The notes below the pieces were generated by a model. It had not been told where the DNA came from, ran no database searches, and saw nothing but the letters and a program-made list of their open reading frames with translations. Positions 1-7,272 of a stretch of DNA of 23,814 bases are shown piece after piece. Position numbers and translations under genes: made by a program. Every line of letters starts with the position of its first letter. The stretch's first letter is position 1. Source of the stretch: Flavobacteriales bacterium UBA4474 (GTDB lineage Bacteria; Bacteroidota; Bacteroidia; Flavobacteriales_D; Sanyastnellaceae); the NCBI GenBank assembly GCA_002389295.1, contig DGOE01000070.1:1-23814 (forward strand). Direction: 5' to 3'.

Positions 1-1
1 C

Positions 2-1393
2 AACGATGCCGTTGTGGTCTGCTTTGACGAACCGGGCACCCACGTCATTGGGTGGTCCTGGTTTGGACCCGACAGCCTGTTTTGCGAGGATGAATTCGGA
101 TTCGAATGCCCGGGGGATACCGTCCCGAATGACAGCACTTGCATCACCATGATCAGCGGCGACATCGATTGCCTCGAAGATGGAAGCGGCTGGGATTACA
201 ACTTCACGCTCTGCAACGGGTCGAGCAACCCCTACAATGTGGGCTACTTCACCCTGTCCACTATGCTGCCTCCAGGCCTGAGCATCGATCAGACGGTCTT
301 CGACCTCGGCACGGGCATTGCCCCTGGCGACTGCATGGACTTCTCCGTGACCTTGACCGGCAACACCAATGTGTCAGATGCGTGTTTCATGGTTTCCGCA
401 CACGAATCCGATCCAGCCCTGGACCCCAATACAGCCTGCTGCTATCTCGAGCACTGCGTTGAATTGCCCCCGTGTGATACTGATTGTGCAACGATGGTCC
501 TGTTTGACAGCTCGAATTGCGATGCCGATGGGTACCACCTGGAGTTCGGCGTCTCCAACAACTCAAGCTACACCTTCGGTCAGCTGCAGATGAGCTACCC
601 CGGGCAATCGGGAACCATCGTCCAATGGGTCACGGGCATCAGCATCGTTCCCATGACCTCGGACATTCTGAATGTGGATCTGGACCCCAATACCTTGGGC
701 GAAAGTCCTTTCTGCATTGACCTCGTGTTCTATGAGGCGGGTGCTGCCGGTGAATGGTTGGAGTGCTGCCACGTAGAATGGTGCATCGATCTGCCGCCCT
801 GCGATGGAGAGGTGTTCGGCTGCACGGACCCAACGGCCATCAATTACAACCCGAACGCCACCATCGACGACGGATCCTGCATCTACGAAGGCGACTGCTA
901 TGGCCCAAGCGACCCCACTTACCCCTGCCCTGAGGTGTACGACCCCGTATGCGGATGTGATGGGGTGACCTACACCAACGCTTGCTTTGCAGAGATGGTC
1001 CACGGCATCCTGTATTGGACACCAGGGCCTTGCGGCTCAACGGAAGTAGAAGGGTGCACCAACCCCAGTGCAGTCAACTTTGACCCCGACGCTACAGTGG
1101 ACGATGGGTCCTGCATTTGGGACACCTGCGTCTTGCCCACCTTGATCAACCCGTACTACCCCTGCACGGAGGAATACGACCCGGTGTGCGGGTGCGATGG
1201 CATGACCTATGCCAATGCCTGCTATGCCATGTATTTCGGTGGATTGGTCAGCTGGACGCAAGGAGCCTGCGAAGGCAGCGGCGGCGGTCCCTTGGAGCCG
1301 GACACCTGTCCTACGGACATCAATGGCGATGGCGGCACAACGGTAGCCGACCTGCTGCTCGTACTGGGCGAGTTCGCCAACGAATGTGACTGA
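2..1393 (+). CDS. Secreted Cys-rich protein with Kazal-like modules and C-terminal EF-hand-like motif (5' partial)
   Basis: The frame is open through the left edge (first full codon at position 2), so the N-terminus and any signal peptide are missing. Numbering from the GTG at 14, residues about 43-154 and 158-263 form two tandem modules of unrecognised beta-rich type. Each ends in a similar Cys-rich tail (CC-x-x-E-x-C then LPPCD). Two copies of a GCT(D/N)P(T/S)A..(D)DGSC motif follow, at about 269 and 347. Each precedes a Kazal-like module (about 295-340 and 372-419) with the core YDPVCGCDG(V/M)TY.NAC, typical of Kazal protease inhibitors. The C-terminus (432-459) is a dockerin/EF-hand-like loop, DINGDGGTTVAD, between two cysteines. 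High Cys content suggests an exported, disulfide-bonded protein. Protease inhibition is possible from family knowledge but unproven. No type IX secretion C-terminal domain is obvious. Confidence 0.85.
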   Translation, partial: NDAVVVCFDEPGTHVIGWSWFGPDSLFCEDEFGFECPGDTVPNDSTCITMISGDIDCLEDGSGWDYNFTLCNGSSNPYNVGYFTLSTMLPPGLSIDQTVFDLGTGIAPGDCMDFSVTLTGNTNVSDACFMVSAHESDPALDPNTACCYLEHCVELPPCDTDCATMVLFDSSNCDADGYHLEFGVSNNSSYTFGQLQMSYPGQSGTIVQWVTGISIVPMTSDILNVDLDPNTLGESPFCIDLVFYEAGAAGEWLECCHVEWCIDLPPCDGEVFGCTDPTAINYNPNATIDDGSCIYEGDCYGPSDPTYPCPEVYDPVCGCDGVTYTNACFAEMVHGILYWTPGPCGSTEVEGCTNPSAVNFDPDATVDDGSCIWDTCVLPTLINPYYPCTEEYDPVCGCDGMTYANACYAMYFGGLVSWTQGACEGSGGGPLEPDTCPTDINGDGGTTVADLLLVLGEFANECD

Positions 1394-1400
1394 GCGACGT

Positions 1401-1429
1401 CCGGCCCCCGATTATCTGTCGGGGGCCGG
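1401..1429. terminator. Hairpin between convergent genes
   Basis: A perfect 11-bp GC-rich stem (CCGGCCCCCGA / TCGGGGGCCGG) encloses a 7-nt loop (1412-1418). It lies between the stop of the Cys-rich protein (+) and the stop of the beta-propeller gene (-). There is no clear T run on either side, so it is either a bidirectional terminator of weak canonical form or an mRNA 3'-end stabiliser. Confidence 0.7.
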
Positions 1430-1434
1430 CATCC

Positions 1435-4400
1435 TCATTCTTCGAATTCTCCGAAAACGGGCCAGTCGGTGGATTCCACCGCGGTGCGCCAGTCGGCAAA
1501 TACACCACCCCGAATGCGCTCGAGGTGCTGCTCTGCCGCCACCACGGCGCGTTCCAGCGCCTTCAACGCATCCACTGCATTGGATCCCGGGACCGCCATG
1601 CCGCCATCGGCGTAGCTCATCGCATGCCACAGGCGGTCCTGAATGCGGACGACGGCGTCGTAACCGTTGAAGTCCTCGGGCGTGAAGTAGCGCTCGTCCA
1701 GTGCGGTCCATTCTCCATCGAGTGAGTCGGCGAGGGTCTTGATGGGCTTGTAGGTCGTATCGCCTTCAGCCAACGAGCGCTTGGCGTGGCGCATGCGATC
1801 CGAAACCGCATCATCCGCGCGGCGCATCCGCTTGAGCTCCTCGTACACCGCATCGGCGCGGTTGACCACACCGTACACCCCCTCCATGTGGGCGCGCTGG
1901 GCGGCCCGCACATCGGCCGAGGAGGACCGACGCGGATCGGCCATCACCTCCACGTCCATGCGGCCCCATTCCGTCACCGAGGAGTCCCCCTCAAGATTGA
2001 GCACCATCGTGTAGGTGCCCGGCTCCACGGGGAAGCCGCCTCCGGGACGGGCATCCTTGTCACGCTTGCGGCGGGATGGCCAGAACGTTCCGGTTCCCCG
2101 CATGTCCCAACGCATCCAATCCATGCCCGCTTCCGGCTCGGGCTCCATGGTGCGCACGGTATCGCCAGCGGCATCGAGTACGTGCAACAAGAAGGCCTCG
2201 CTCTTGCCTACCGCATCCAGACTGTCTTCATTGAAATGGCAATGCACCCGGGCACCGCGGCCCTTGTTCTCCCCCGACCAGTATCCGTCGGCAGGAAAAC
2301 GCTCTCCGGCTGGACGACGCCATTCGGCCATGACACCCGGGTCGGGCGGGAACATCGTGCAAGCCGCACCTCCGAAGCTGTCATCGCCGCCAGCTGCTGC
2401 GTAGGCACGAACAATCTCCAACCCGTCAATCACATAAACACCGCGTCCAAACGTACCCAGCACGAGGTCCGACTCACGCTCTTGGAGCACGATGTCGCGC
2501 ACCGGCACCGCAGGCACCCCATCGGTCCAGCGCTGCCAATACTCACCTCCGTCAAAGCTCCACCACAGCCCCTGCTCGGTTCCGCACCACAGCAGGTTGG
2601 GCTCCACAGGGTCCTGCAGCACACTTTGGGCATGGCCCAAGACGTCGTCTTGATCGATGATGCGCTCCCACTTGGCACCTCCATCGCGGGTGCGGTACAG
2701 GTAGGGCGCCCAATCGTTGCGGCGGTAGTTGTTGGCCACGACGTACACCTCATCGGGATTGTGGGGCGAAATACGCACCTGCGGAATCCAGCTCCCCGCC
2801 GGCAATCCTTTCAATCGGCTGGACAAGGACTCCCAGGTCTGTCCGCCGTTGACGGTCCTGTGCAGCATGCCATCGTCAGAGGAAGCCCAGATTTCCTGCG
2901 CCCTTTCGGGGTGGGGCGTGATGCAGAGCAGGGTGGTGTGGTTCTCCGCGTTGGTCGCATCCGTGGTCAAGCCGCCACTCTCAGCCTGCTTCTGCTTTTC
3001 GGGATCGTTGGTCGTCAGATCAGGAGACAGTATGGTCCAAGACTGTCCGCGGTCCGTGCTGTGGTGCACGAATTGGCTACCGAAATAGAGTCCGTCATCG
3101 TTGAAAGGGTCCGGCGCAATCGCCGCATTCCAATTGTACCGCAACGCGATACTGTCCGGGTGGTTCGGTTGGATGTAGGTCATCGCCCCCGTCGGGATGT
3201 GGATGCGGTAGACGTTGCCCCCTTGGGACATCGCGTAGCACATATCGGGGTCACCCGGCATGGGGACCACATCGAATCCATCGCCGAAGCTGATCTCCTG
3301 CCAGTCCTCGTTGCGGATGCCGTCGCCGTGCCACACATAGGCCGGCGCTTTCCAGGAACCGTTGTCCTGCAAGCCGCCATAGACATTGTACGGCATGTCG
3401 TTGTCGACGTTGATGTGGTAGAACTGGCCGACGGGCAGATTGTGCACGAAGCTCCAGGTCTCCCCACCGTCGCGGCTGATGTTGATGCCGCCGTCATTGC
3501 CATTCAAGATGAAGTCCGGATCCTCGGGATCCTGATACCACGCGTGGTGGTCCGGGTGGGCGCCGCTGTATGGCAGGATGACCTCAAAGGTGCGGCCACC
3601 GTCTGTGCTCTCGCTCACCATACTGTAGAGGTTGAACAGGCGATCCGGGTCCTTGGGGTCGGCATGGATCTCCGCATAGTAGAACGGGCGGTTGCCGATG
3701 TTCTTGGTGGACACCAGGTCGAAGTACTCTCCCCCGTCCGTGCTCTTGTACAAACCCGTCTTCTTGGACTCCACCAAGGCATAGACAATGTCAGGATCCG
3801 CGGGGCTCATCGTCAAGCCCATGCGGCCCAACTGGCCCTTGGGCAGCCCCTCATCTTCGCCGAGCCGCTTCCAAGTGTCACCGCCATCGTGGGTGACATA
3901 CAGGCCGCTGCCTTCACCTCCTGAGGTAAAGAACCACGGCTCCCTGTGAAACGACCACATGGCGGCAAACAACTTGTCGGGGTTGGACGGGTCCATGATC
4001 ATTTCCGCGCAACCCGTGGTGTCGTCGATGGACAACACGTGGTCCCAGGTCTCACCTCCGTCCCGGGTCCGGAAAACGCCCCGCTCGGGATTGGAGCCCC
4101 AAGCCGAACCCATCGCCGCCACATACACCGTCTTGGGGTCGGTCGGGTGGATGCGGATCCGATGGATGGTGCGGGTATCCTTCAAGCCCATCATGTTCCA
4201 GGTCGTACCCCCGTCGATGGACCGGTAAATGCCCCGGCCTGAGGTGTGGCTGTTGCGGGGGTTGCCCTCGCCCGTTCCCGCCCAGATCACGTCTGGATTG
4301 GAAGGGGCCACCGCCACCGAGCCGATGCTCAAGATGTCCTCGTCATCAAAAAGCGGCTCCCAATCGACACCACTCGACGTGCTGCGCCACAAACCACCGC

Positions 4401-4590
4401 TGGCCGTGCCGGCGTAGATGATATCGCGATCCGTCGGGTCCACGGTCAACGCCGTCACCCGGCCACTCATGGTGCCGGGGCCGATGTGGCGGACGGGGTG
4501 GTCTTCAAAAATGTCCTGCGCACGGCTTCCGATGGGCAGGTTCAACAGGCAGACAGCCAAAGCGACTGCAAGACGTGTGAATCGGTTCAT
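1435..4590 (-). CDS. Secreted VPS10/sortilin-type Asp-box beta-propeller protein
   Basis: This is a 1051-residue protein. I chose the ATG at 4590 because it opens directly onto a signal peptide (MNRFTRLAVALAVCLLNLP...SRAQD). The frame extends 26 codons further upstream, but that stretch looks like non-coding control region. The body is a string of Asp-box (BNR) blades; I count about ten S/T-x-D-x-G-x-x-(W/F) motifs, including SIDGGTTW, TRDGGETW, THDGGDTW, STDGGRTF, SRDGGETW, STDRGQSW and SFDGGEYW. This is the pattern of Bacteroidota proteins annotated as VPS10-domain or glycosyl hydrolase BNR-repeat proteins. The C-terminal 150 or so residues are helical and charged. The family is thought to be extracytoplasmic, but its substrate is unknown and I see no proof of hydrolase activity. 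No type IX sorting domain is evident. It is transcribed divergently from the small secreted gene at 4768. Confidence 0.9.
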   Translation of the reverse strand: MNRFTRLAVALAVCLLNLPIGSRAQDIFEDHPVRHIGPGTMSGRVTALTVDPTDRDIIYAGTASGGLWRSTSSGVDWEPLFDDEDILSIGSVAVAPSNPDVIWAGTGEGNPRNSHTSGRGIYRSIDGGTTWNMMGLKDTRTIHRIRIHPTDPKTVYVAAMGSAWGSNPERGVFRTRDGGETWDHVLSIDDTTGCAEMIMDPSNPDKLFAAMWSFHREPWFFTSGGEGSGLYVTHDGGDTWKRLGEDEGLPKGQLGRMGLTMSPADPDIVYALVESKKTGLYKSTDGGEYFDLVSTKNIGNRPFYYAEIHADPKDPDRLFNLYSMVSESTDGGRTFEVILPYSGAHPDHHAWYQDPEDPDFILNGNDGGINISRDGGETWSFVHNLPVGQFYHINVDNDMPYNVYGGLQDNGSWKAPAYVWHGDGIRNEDWQEISFGDGFDVVPMPGDPDMCYAMSQGGNVYRIHIPTGAMTYIQPNHPDSIALRYNWNAAIAPDPFNDDGLYFGSQFVHHSTDRGQSWTILSPDLTTNDPEKQKQAESGGLTTDATNAENHTTLLCITPHPERAQEIWASSDDGMLHRTVNGGQTWESLSSRLKGLPAGSWIPQVRISPHNPDEVYVVANNYRRNDWAPYLYRTRDGGAKWERIIDQDDVLGHAQSVLQDPVEPNLLWCGTEQGLWWSFDGGEYWQRWTDGVPAVPVRDIVLQERESDLVLGTFGRGVYVIDGLEIVRAYAAAGGDDSFGGAACTMFPPDPGVMAEWRRPAGERFPADGYWSGENKGRGARVHCHFNEDSLDAVGKSEAFLLHVLDAAGDTVRTMEPEPEAGMDWMRWDMRGTGTFWPSRRKRDKDARPGGGFPVEPGTYTMVLNLEGDSSVTEWGRMDVEVMADPRRSSSADVRAAQRAHMEGVYGVVNRADAVYEELKRMRRADDAVSDRMRHAKRSLAEGDTTYKPIKTLADSLDGEWTALDERYFTPEDFNGYDAVVRIQDRLWHAMSYADGGMAVPGSNAVDALKALERAVVAAEQHLERIRGGVFADWRTAVESTDWPVFGEFEE

Positions 4591-4655
4591 GCGGTCAAGA
4601 TACCCATCGGTCCGCAGGCGATGCACACCCGGGTTCACGACCACTACTGGCGCGT

Positions 4656-4767
4656 TGACGAAAGTCATTTCCCGGGCGGGGCAGTGGTCAACAAAGCGCG
4701 GCCCTCACCCCGCCATGTTTGTCCTGTCAACGCACAACAACAACAACAACAACAAAACCCACCTGTC
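4656..4767 (+). promoter_or_regulatory. Conserved control region and CAA-repeat leader of the small secreted gene, copy 1
   Basis: This block matches the region at 7609-7717 at discrete points. The inverted repeat TGACGAAAGTCA (4656-4667) is identical in both. The GTCAA at 4687-4691 occupies the same place in the 47-nt spacer. ATGTTTG at 4715-4721 (CATGTTTG resembles the Bacteroidota -7 box TAnnTTTG) is identical, and CTGTCAACG is identical. A run of seven CAA units (4735-4755) then leads to AAAACCC and the ATG at 4768. Most of the remaining spacer differs between copies. Sites conserved within diverged sequence suggest functional elements. If ATGTTTG is the -7 box, transcription starts near 4727 and the leader is an unstructured CAA tract. 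Confidence 0.6.
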
Positions 4768-4771
4768 ATGA
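4715..4771 (+). other. Possible Asn-rich leader mini-ORF overlapping the downstream start
   Basis: Read from the ATG at 4715, the leader encodes MFVLSTHNNNNNNKTHLS and stops with a TGA that overlaps the next gene's ATG (ATGA). The second locus encodes a similar peptide with the same overlap. This could be a translationally coupled leader peptide. It could equally be chance, because a CAA repeat read in this frame is AAC (Asn) and a 3-nt length change keeps the frame. It conflicts with ATGTTTG being a promoter box. Confidence 0.2.
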
Positions 4772-5118
4772 ACAACGCATTCGCCTCCATTTTCGCCGCC
4801 GCCTTCGCCGCTGTCTTTGCCCTCAGCTCCAACGCCGCTTTCGCCGCCAACACAGCTTCCTTGAACAACGCCGATATGGCTTCAATCTCGGCAACCGAGA
4901 CCTCCTCCACGCTGATGGAAGAGACCGCCGTCACCATGCGCATCTTGGTCATCCTCCCCAACGGGTCCACCACCATGAAAAAAGGCAACTACTCCAGCAT
5001 GGTGCAAGCTTTGATGGCCTACCACCAGTACGTCAACAGCCTGCCCCGCGGCTCCAAAATCTCCTACGTTGAATTCTCTGATGGGTCGGGCAACATCATT
5101 TTCAGTAGCCAAGGATGA
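4768..5118 (+). CDS. Small secreted protein of unknown function, paralogue 1
   Basis: This protein has 116 residues and I do not recognise a named family. An Ala-rich signal peptide covers about residues 1-26 (MNNAFASIFAAAFAAVFALSS...AFA). The last 60 residues align without gaps to the protein at 7273-7608, with about 22 identical positions. These include LPNGST, then K, Y, M, A, Y, V, LP.G, F, G, F and the terminal QG. The spacing suggests a small alpha/beta domain: strand, then helix (SSMVQALMAYHQYVNSL), then two strands. The ATG at 4768 is chosen because the signal peptide starts there and the upstream in-frame sequence is the CAA leader without a start codon. A strong terminator follows at 5144, so the gene is probably monocistronic. 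Expected location is periplasm, surface or medium. Confidence 0.85.
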   Translation: MNNAFASIFAAAFAAVFALSSNAAFAANTASLNNADMASISATETSSTLMEETAVTMRILVILPNGSTTMKKGNYSSMVQALMAYHQYVNSLPRGSKISYVEFSDGSGNIIFSSQG

Positions 5119-5143
5119 ATGCCCCCACACCCCCACCGAATTG

Positions 5144-5177
5144 AAAAGGGCCACGCTGATGCAGCGGGCCCTTTTTT
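5144..5177. terminator. Rho-independent terminator, bidirectional
   Basis: The stem AAAAGGGCC / GGCCCTTTT continues as CGCTG / CAGCG around the loop ATG, with one bulged A at 5153. T6 follows on the + strand (5172-5177), and the - strand has T4. It ends the small secreted gene (+) and may also stop the M20/lipoprotein transcript (-). Confidence 0.9.
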
Positions 5178-5264
5178 CATGGGGGGCAGACCATTCCGAA
5201 CACCCCCAACCGCACGAGCAGATCGGGCCACAACCGCCCCTTTGCCCCTCATGGGGTCTGCTGA

Positions 5265-5741
5265 TTACTCGAGCACGCGGATCTGTTGGGTGTGTCGAAT
5301 CTCCAGTGTTTGGTGAATCCCCCAAGACTTGCCCCGCACCCAGCCTTCCACGCGCACCGGAGCGCCTTGCAGCAAGAATTCGAACCAGTGTTGGGCAATC
5401 ACACCGCTGAGTTTTTTGGAGTCGAGTACCGCGTTCAGCCGCACCAACGCTTCGGCGCGCCGGCCGATTTTTTCTCCCTCCGCAAAGCGCAGCACCCCTA
5501 CTGAATCTCCCGCAAGCCAGAGTCCCAGTTCACTGCCTTCAATCTCTACGGCGTACCCGTTGGGGTTGTACAGTCCGATGTCGATTCCCACCGTAGTCTC
5601 GGCGTTTCCGAGACTCTTCAAGTCGGAGATGCCCACGGCCTTGACCTCAAAATCCTGGGGGTTCAGGCAACCTGTGCACCCCACAATGGCTGCGCCAAGC
5701 ACAGCCAAAGCAAAACGGCTTGTACCGGGTTTACCCGGCAT
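5265..5741 (-). CDS. LEA type 2-like lipoprotein
   Basis: This 158-residue protein starts at 5741, which places a lipoprotein signal at the N-terminus (ALAVLGAAIVGC, lipid-attachment Cys at residue 22, with a second Cys at 25). The mature part has the pattern of the LEA type 2 / WHy domain seen in Bacteroidota lipoproteins: a strand-rich region (VGIDIGLYNPNGYAVEIEG), then a central stretch on vector-like strands with RAEALVRLNAVLDSKKLSG, then a closing strand. The start lies 11 nt inside the 3' end of the M20 dipeptidase gene, in another frame, so the two are almost certainly co-transcribed and translationally coupled. LEA domains are linked to desiccation or stress binding in plants. The bacterial lipoprotein role is unknown, and the family call rests on pattern only. 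Confidence 0.8.
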   Translation of the reverse strand: MPGKPGTSRFALAVLGAAIVGCTGCLNPQDFEVKAVGISDLKSLGNAETTVGIDIGLYNPNGYAVEIEGSELGLWLAGDSVGVLRFAEGEKIGRRAEALVRLNAVLDSKKLSGVIAQHWFEFLLQGAPVRVEGWVRGKSWGIHQTLEIRHTQQIRVLE

Positions 5742-7119
5742 GGAATTCTGCAAACCGGGCGTGGAAGTGGGGAATGGTTTCAATGCCCTTGAAATAGTTG
5801 AACACCCCGTAGTGCTCGTCCGGCGAGTGAATGGCGTCGCTGTCCAATCCAAAGCCCATCAAAACGGTCTTCAGGCCGAGGATCTTCTCGAAACTGGTGA
5901 CAATGGGGATGCTGCCGCCGCCTCGGAAAGGCACAGGCTTGCGGCCAAACGTAGACTCCATGGCTGCAGCGGCCGCCCGATATCCGGGATGGTCGATGGG
6001 CGTGACGGCTGGATGCGCACCGTGCATGATGCTCACCTCCACCTTGCAGCTTTCTGGACAAATCGACTCAAAGTGGTTCTTGAACAACTGGGTGATTTCG
6101 TCCGGATCCTGGTCGGGCACAAGCCGCATGGAAATCTTGGCATGGGCTTCGGAGGCAATGACGGTTTTGGCGCCCTCTCCAGTGTATCCCCCCCAGATTC
6201 CGTTCACATCCAGCGTGGGACGAATGGACATTCGCTCTGGCGCTGAATACGCCGGCTCGCCTTCTGTGGCGCCAATGTCGATGCTGGCCTTGTATTCCTC
6301 TTCGCTGAAAGGCGCCTCGGCCATGGCAGAGCGCTCCTCCAAAGAGAGTTCGATGACCTTGTCATAGAAACCGGGCACGGTGATGCGCTGCTGGTCGTCC
6401 TTCAAGGACGCCACCAGCTCGCACAAGATGTTGATGGGGTTGGGTGCTGCACCTCCGTACAAGCCGCTGTGCAGGTCCCGGTTTGGACCCACCACTTTCA
6501 CTTCCACATAGCTCAAGCCACGAAGGCCTGTGGTGATGCTGGGGATGTCGTTGGCAATGATGCCGGTATCGCTCACCAGCACCACATCGGCTGCCAAGCG
6601 CTCCTTGTTCTGCTCCAGGAATTCGTCGAGGTGATCAGACCCCACTTCCTCTTCTCCCTCAATGACAAACTTGAGGTTGACCGGCTGGTTTCCGGCATTC
6701 ACCATGGATTCCAAGGCCTTCACGTGCATGAACATCTGGCCCTTGTCGTCGCAAGCGCCGCGGGCAAAAATGGCCCCCTCGGGGTGGAGCTCCGTTTTGC
6801 GGATCACCGGCTCAAAAGCCGGGGAAGTCCAGAGATCGAGCGGATCGGGCGGCTGCACATCGTAGTGGCCATAAACCAACACGGTAGGGAGCGCTGGGTC
6901 AACCAACCGCTCGCCATACACCACCGGATAACCTGGAGTTTGCATGACCTCCACACGGTCGGCACCTGCCCTGCGCAAGTGGTCCGCCACCGAATCTGCA
7001 CAGCGCATGACGTCGTCTTTGTAAGCGGGGTCGGCGCTGATGGAGGGGATGCGAAGCAAATCGAACAGCTCATCGAGGAAGCGGTCCTTGTTGGCGTGGA
7101 GGAAGTCCTGTGCAGTCAT
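5731..7119 (-). CDS. M20 family metallo-dipeptidase
   Basis: This is a 462-residue protein, normal length for M20 dipeptidases that hydrolyse dipeptides or short peptides using two zinc ions. The expected motifs are in order: LVYGHYDVQP (H85 and D87), FARGACDDKGQ (bridging Asp at about 124), IEGEEEVGS (catalytic Glu and ligand at about 156-158), SDTG (Asp at about 184), the dimerisation lid with DLHSGLYGGAAPNP, and a C-terminal GGGSIP and IHSPDEHYG, which supplies the last His ligand. There is no signal peptide, so it is probably cytoplasmic. It is the first gene of a two-gene unit with the overlapping LEA-like lipoprotein. The upstream gap carries the terminator of the neighbouring small secreted gene, so it must have its own promoter there; I could not identify it. 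Confidence 0.94.
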   Translation of the reverse strand: MTAQDFLHANKDRFLDELFDLLRIPSISADPAYKDDVMRCADSVADHLRRAGADRVEVMQTPGYPVVYGERLVDPALPTVLVYGHYDVQPPDPLDLWTSPAFEPVIRKTELHPEGAIFARGACDDKGQMFMHVKALESMVNAGNQPVNLKFVIEGEEEVGSDHLDEFLEQNKERLAADVVLVSDTGIIANDIPSITTGLRGLSYVEVKVVGPNRDLHSGLYGGAAPNPINILCELVASLKDDQQRITVPGFYDKVIELSLEERSAMAEAPFSEEEYKASIDIGATEGEPAYSAPERMSIRPTLDVNGIWGGYTGEGAKTVIASEAHAKISMRLVPDQDPDEITQLFKNHFESICPESCKVEVSIMHGAHPAVTPIDHPGYRAAAAAMESTFGRKPVPFRGGGSIPIVTSFEKILGLKTVLMGFGLDSDAIHSPDEHYGVFNYFKGIETIPHFHARFAEFHAG

Positions 7120-7164
7120 GATGCCGCAAGGTCGCCACTGGAAGCGCGCTGGTCAATGGATGGC

Positions 7165-7207
7165 ACAAAAGAAGCGGGGGCGACACCTGGTTTGGTATCG
7201 CCCCCGC
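7165..7207 (-). terminator. Rho-independent terminator of small secreted gene, copy 2
   Basis: The 10-bp stem GCGGGGGCGA / TCGCCCCCGC (7174-7207) has a 14-nt loop and, read on the - strand, is followed by TTCTTTTGT. It separates the small secreted gene from the M20 dipeptidase. A second smaller hairpin, TTACTTGA-TGC-TCAAGTAA (7214-7232), lies just upstream of it on the same strand. Confidence 0.85.
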
Positions 7208-7272
7208 CGGTTTTTACTTGAGCATCAAGTAAGGAAGAGATCGCGCCCGAAGGCAGGGAAGGAAGAGAGACA

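Noticed and set aside
1786..3924. A 712-codon open frame on the + strand antisense to the beta-propeller gene
   Set aside because: It lies wholly inside a gene with a clear signal peptide and Asp-box repeats. Its translation is low-complexity His/Arg/Val-rich with no domain, as expected for the complementary frame of GC-rich coding DNA.
4591..4668. N-terminal extension of the beta-propeller protein from the ATG at 4668
   Set aside because: It would place 26 residues before a clear signal peptide and would translate the conserved TGACTTTCGTCA control element.
5186..5261. 7-bp inverted repeat GCAGACC / GGTCTGC spanning 76 nt after the small secreted gene
   Set aside because: The arms are short and the loop is long, so it is consistent with chance; a good terminator already stands at 5144-5177.
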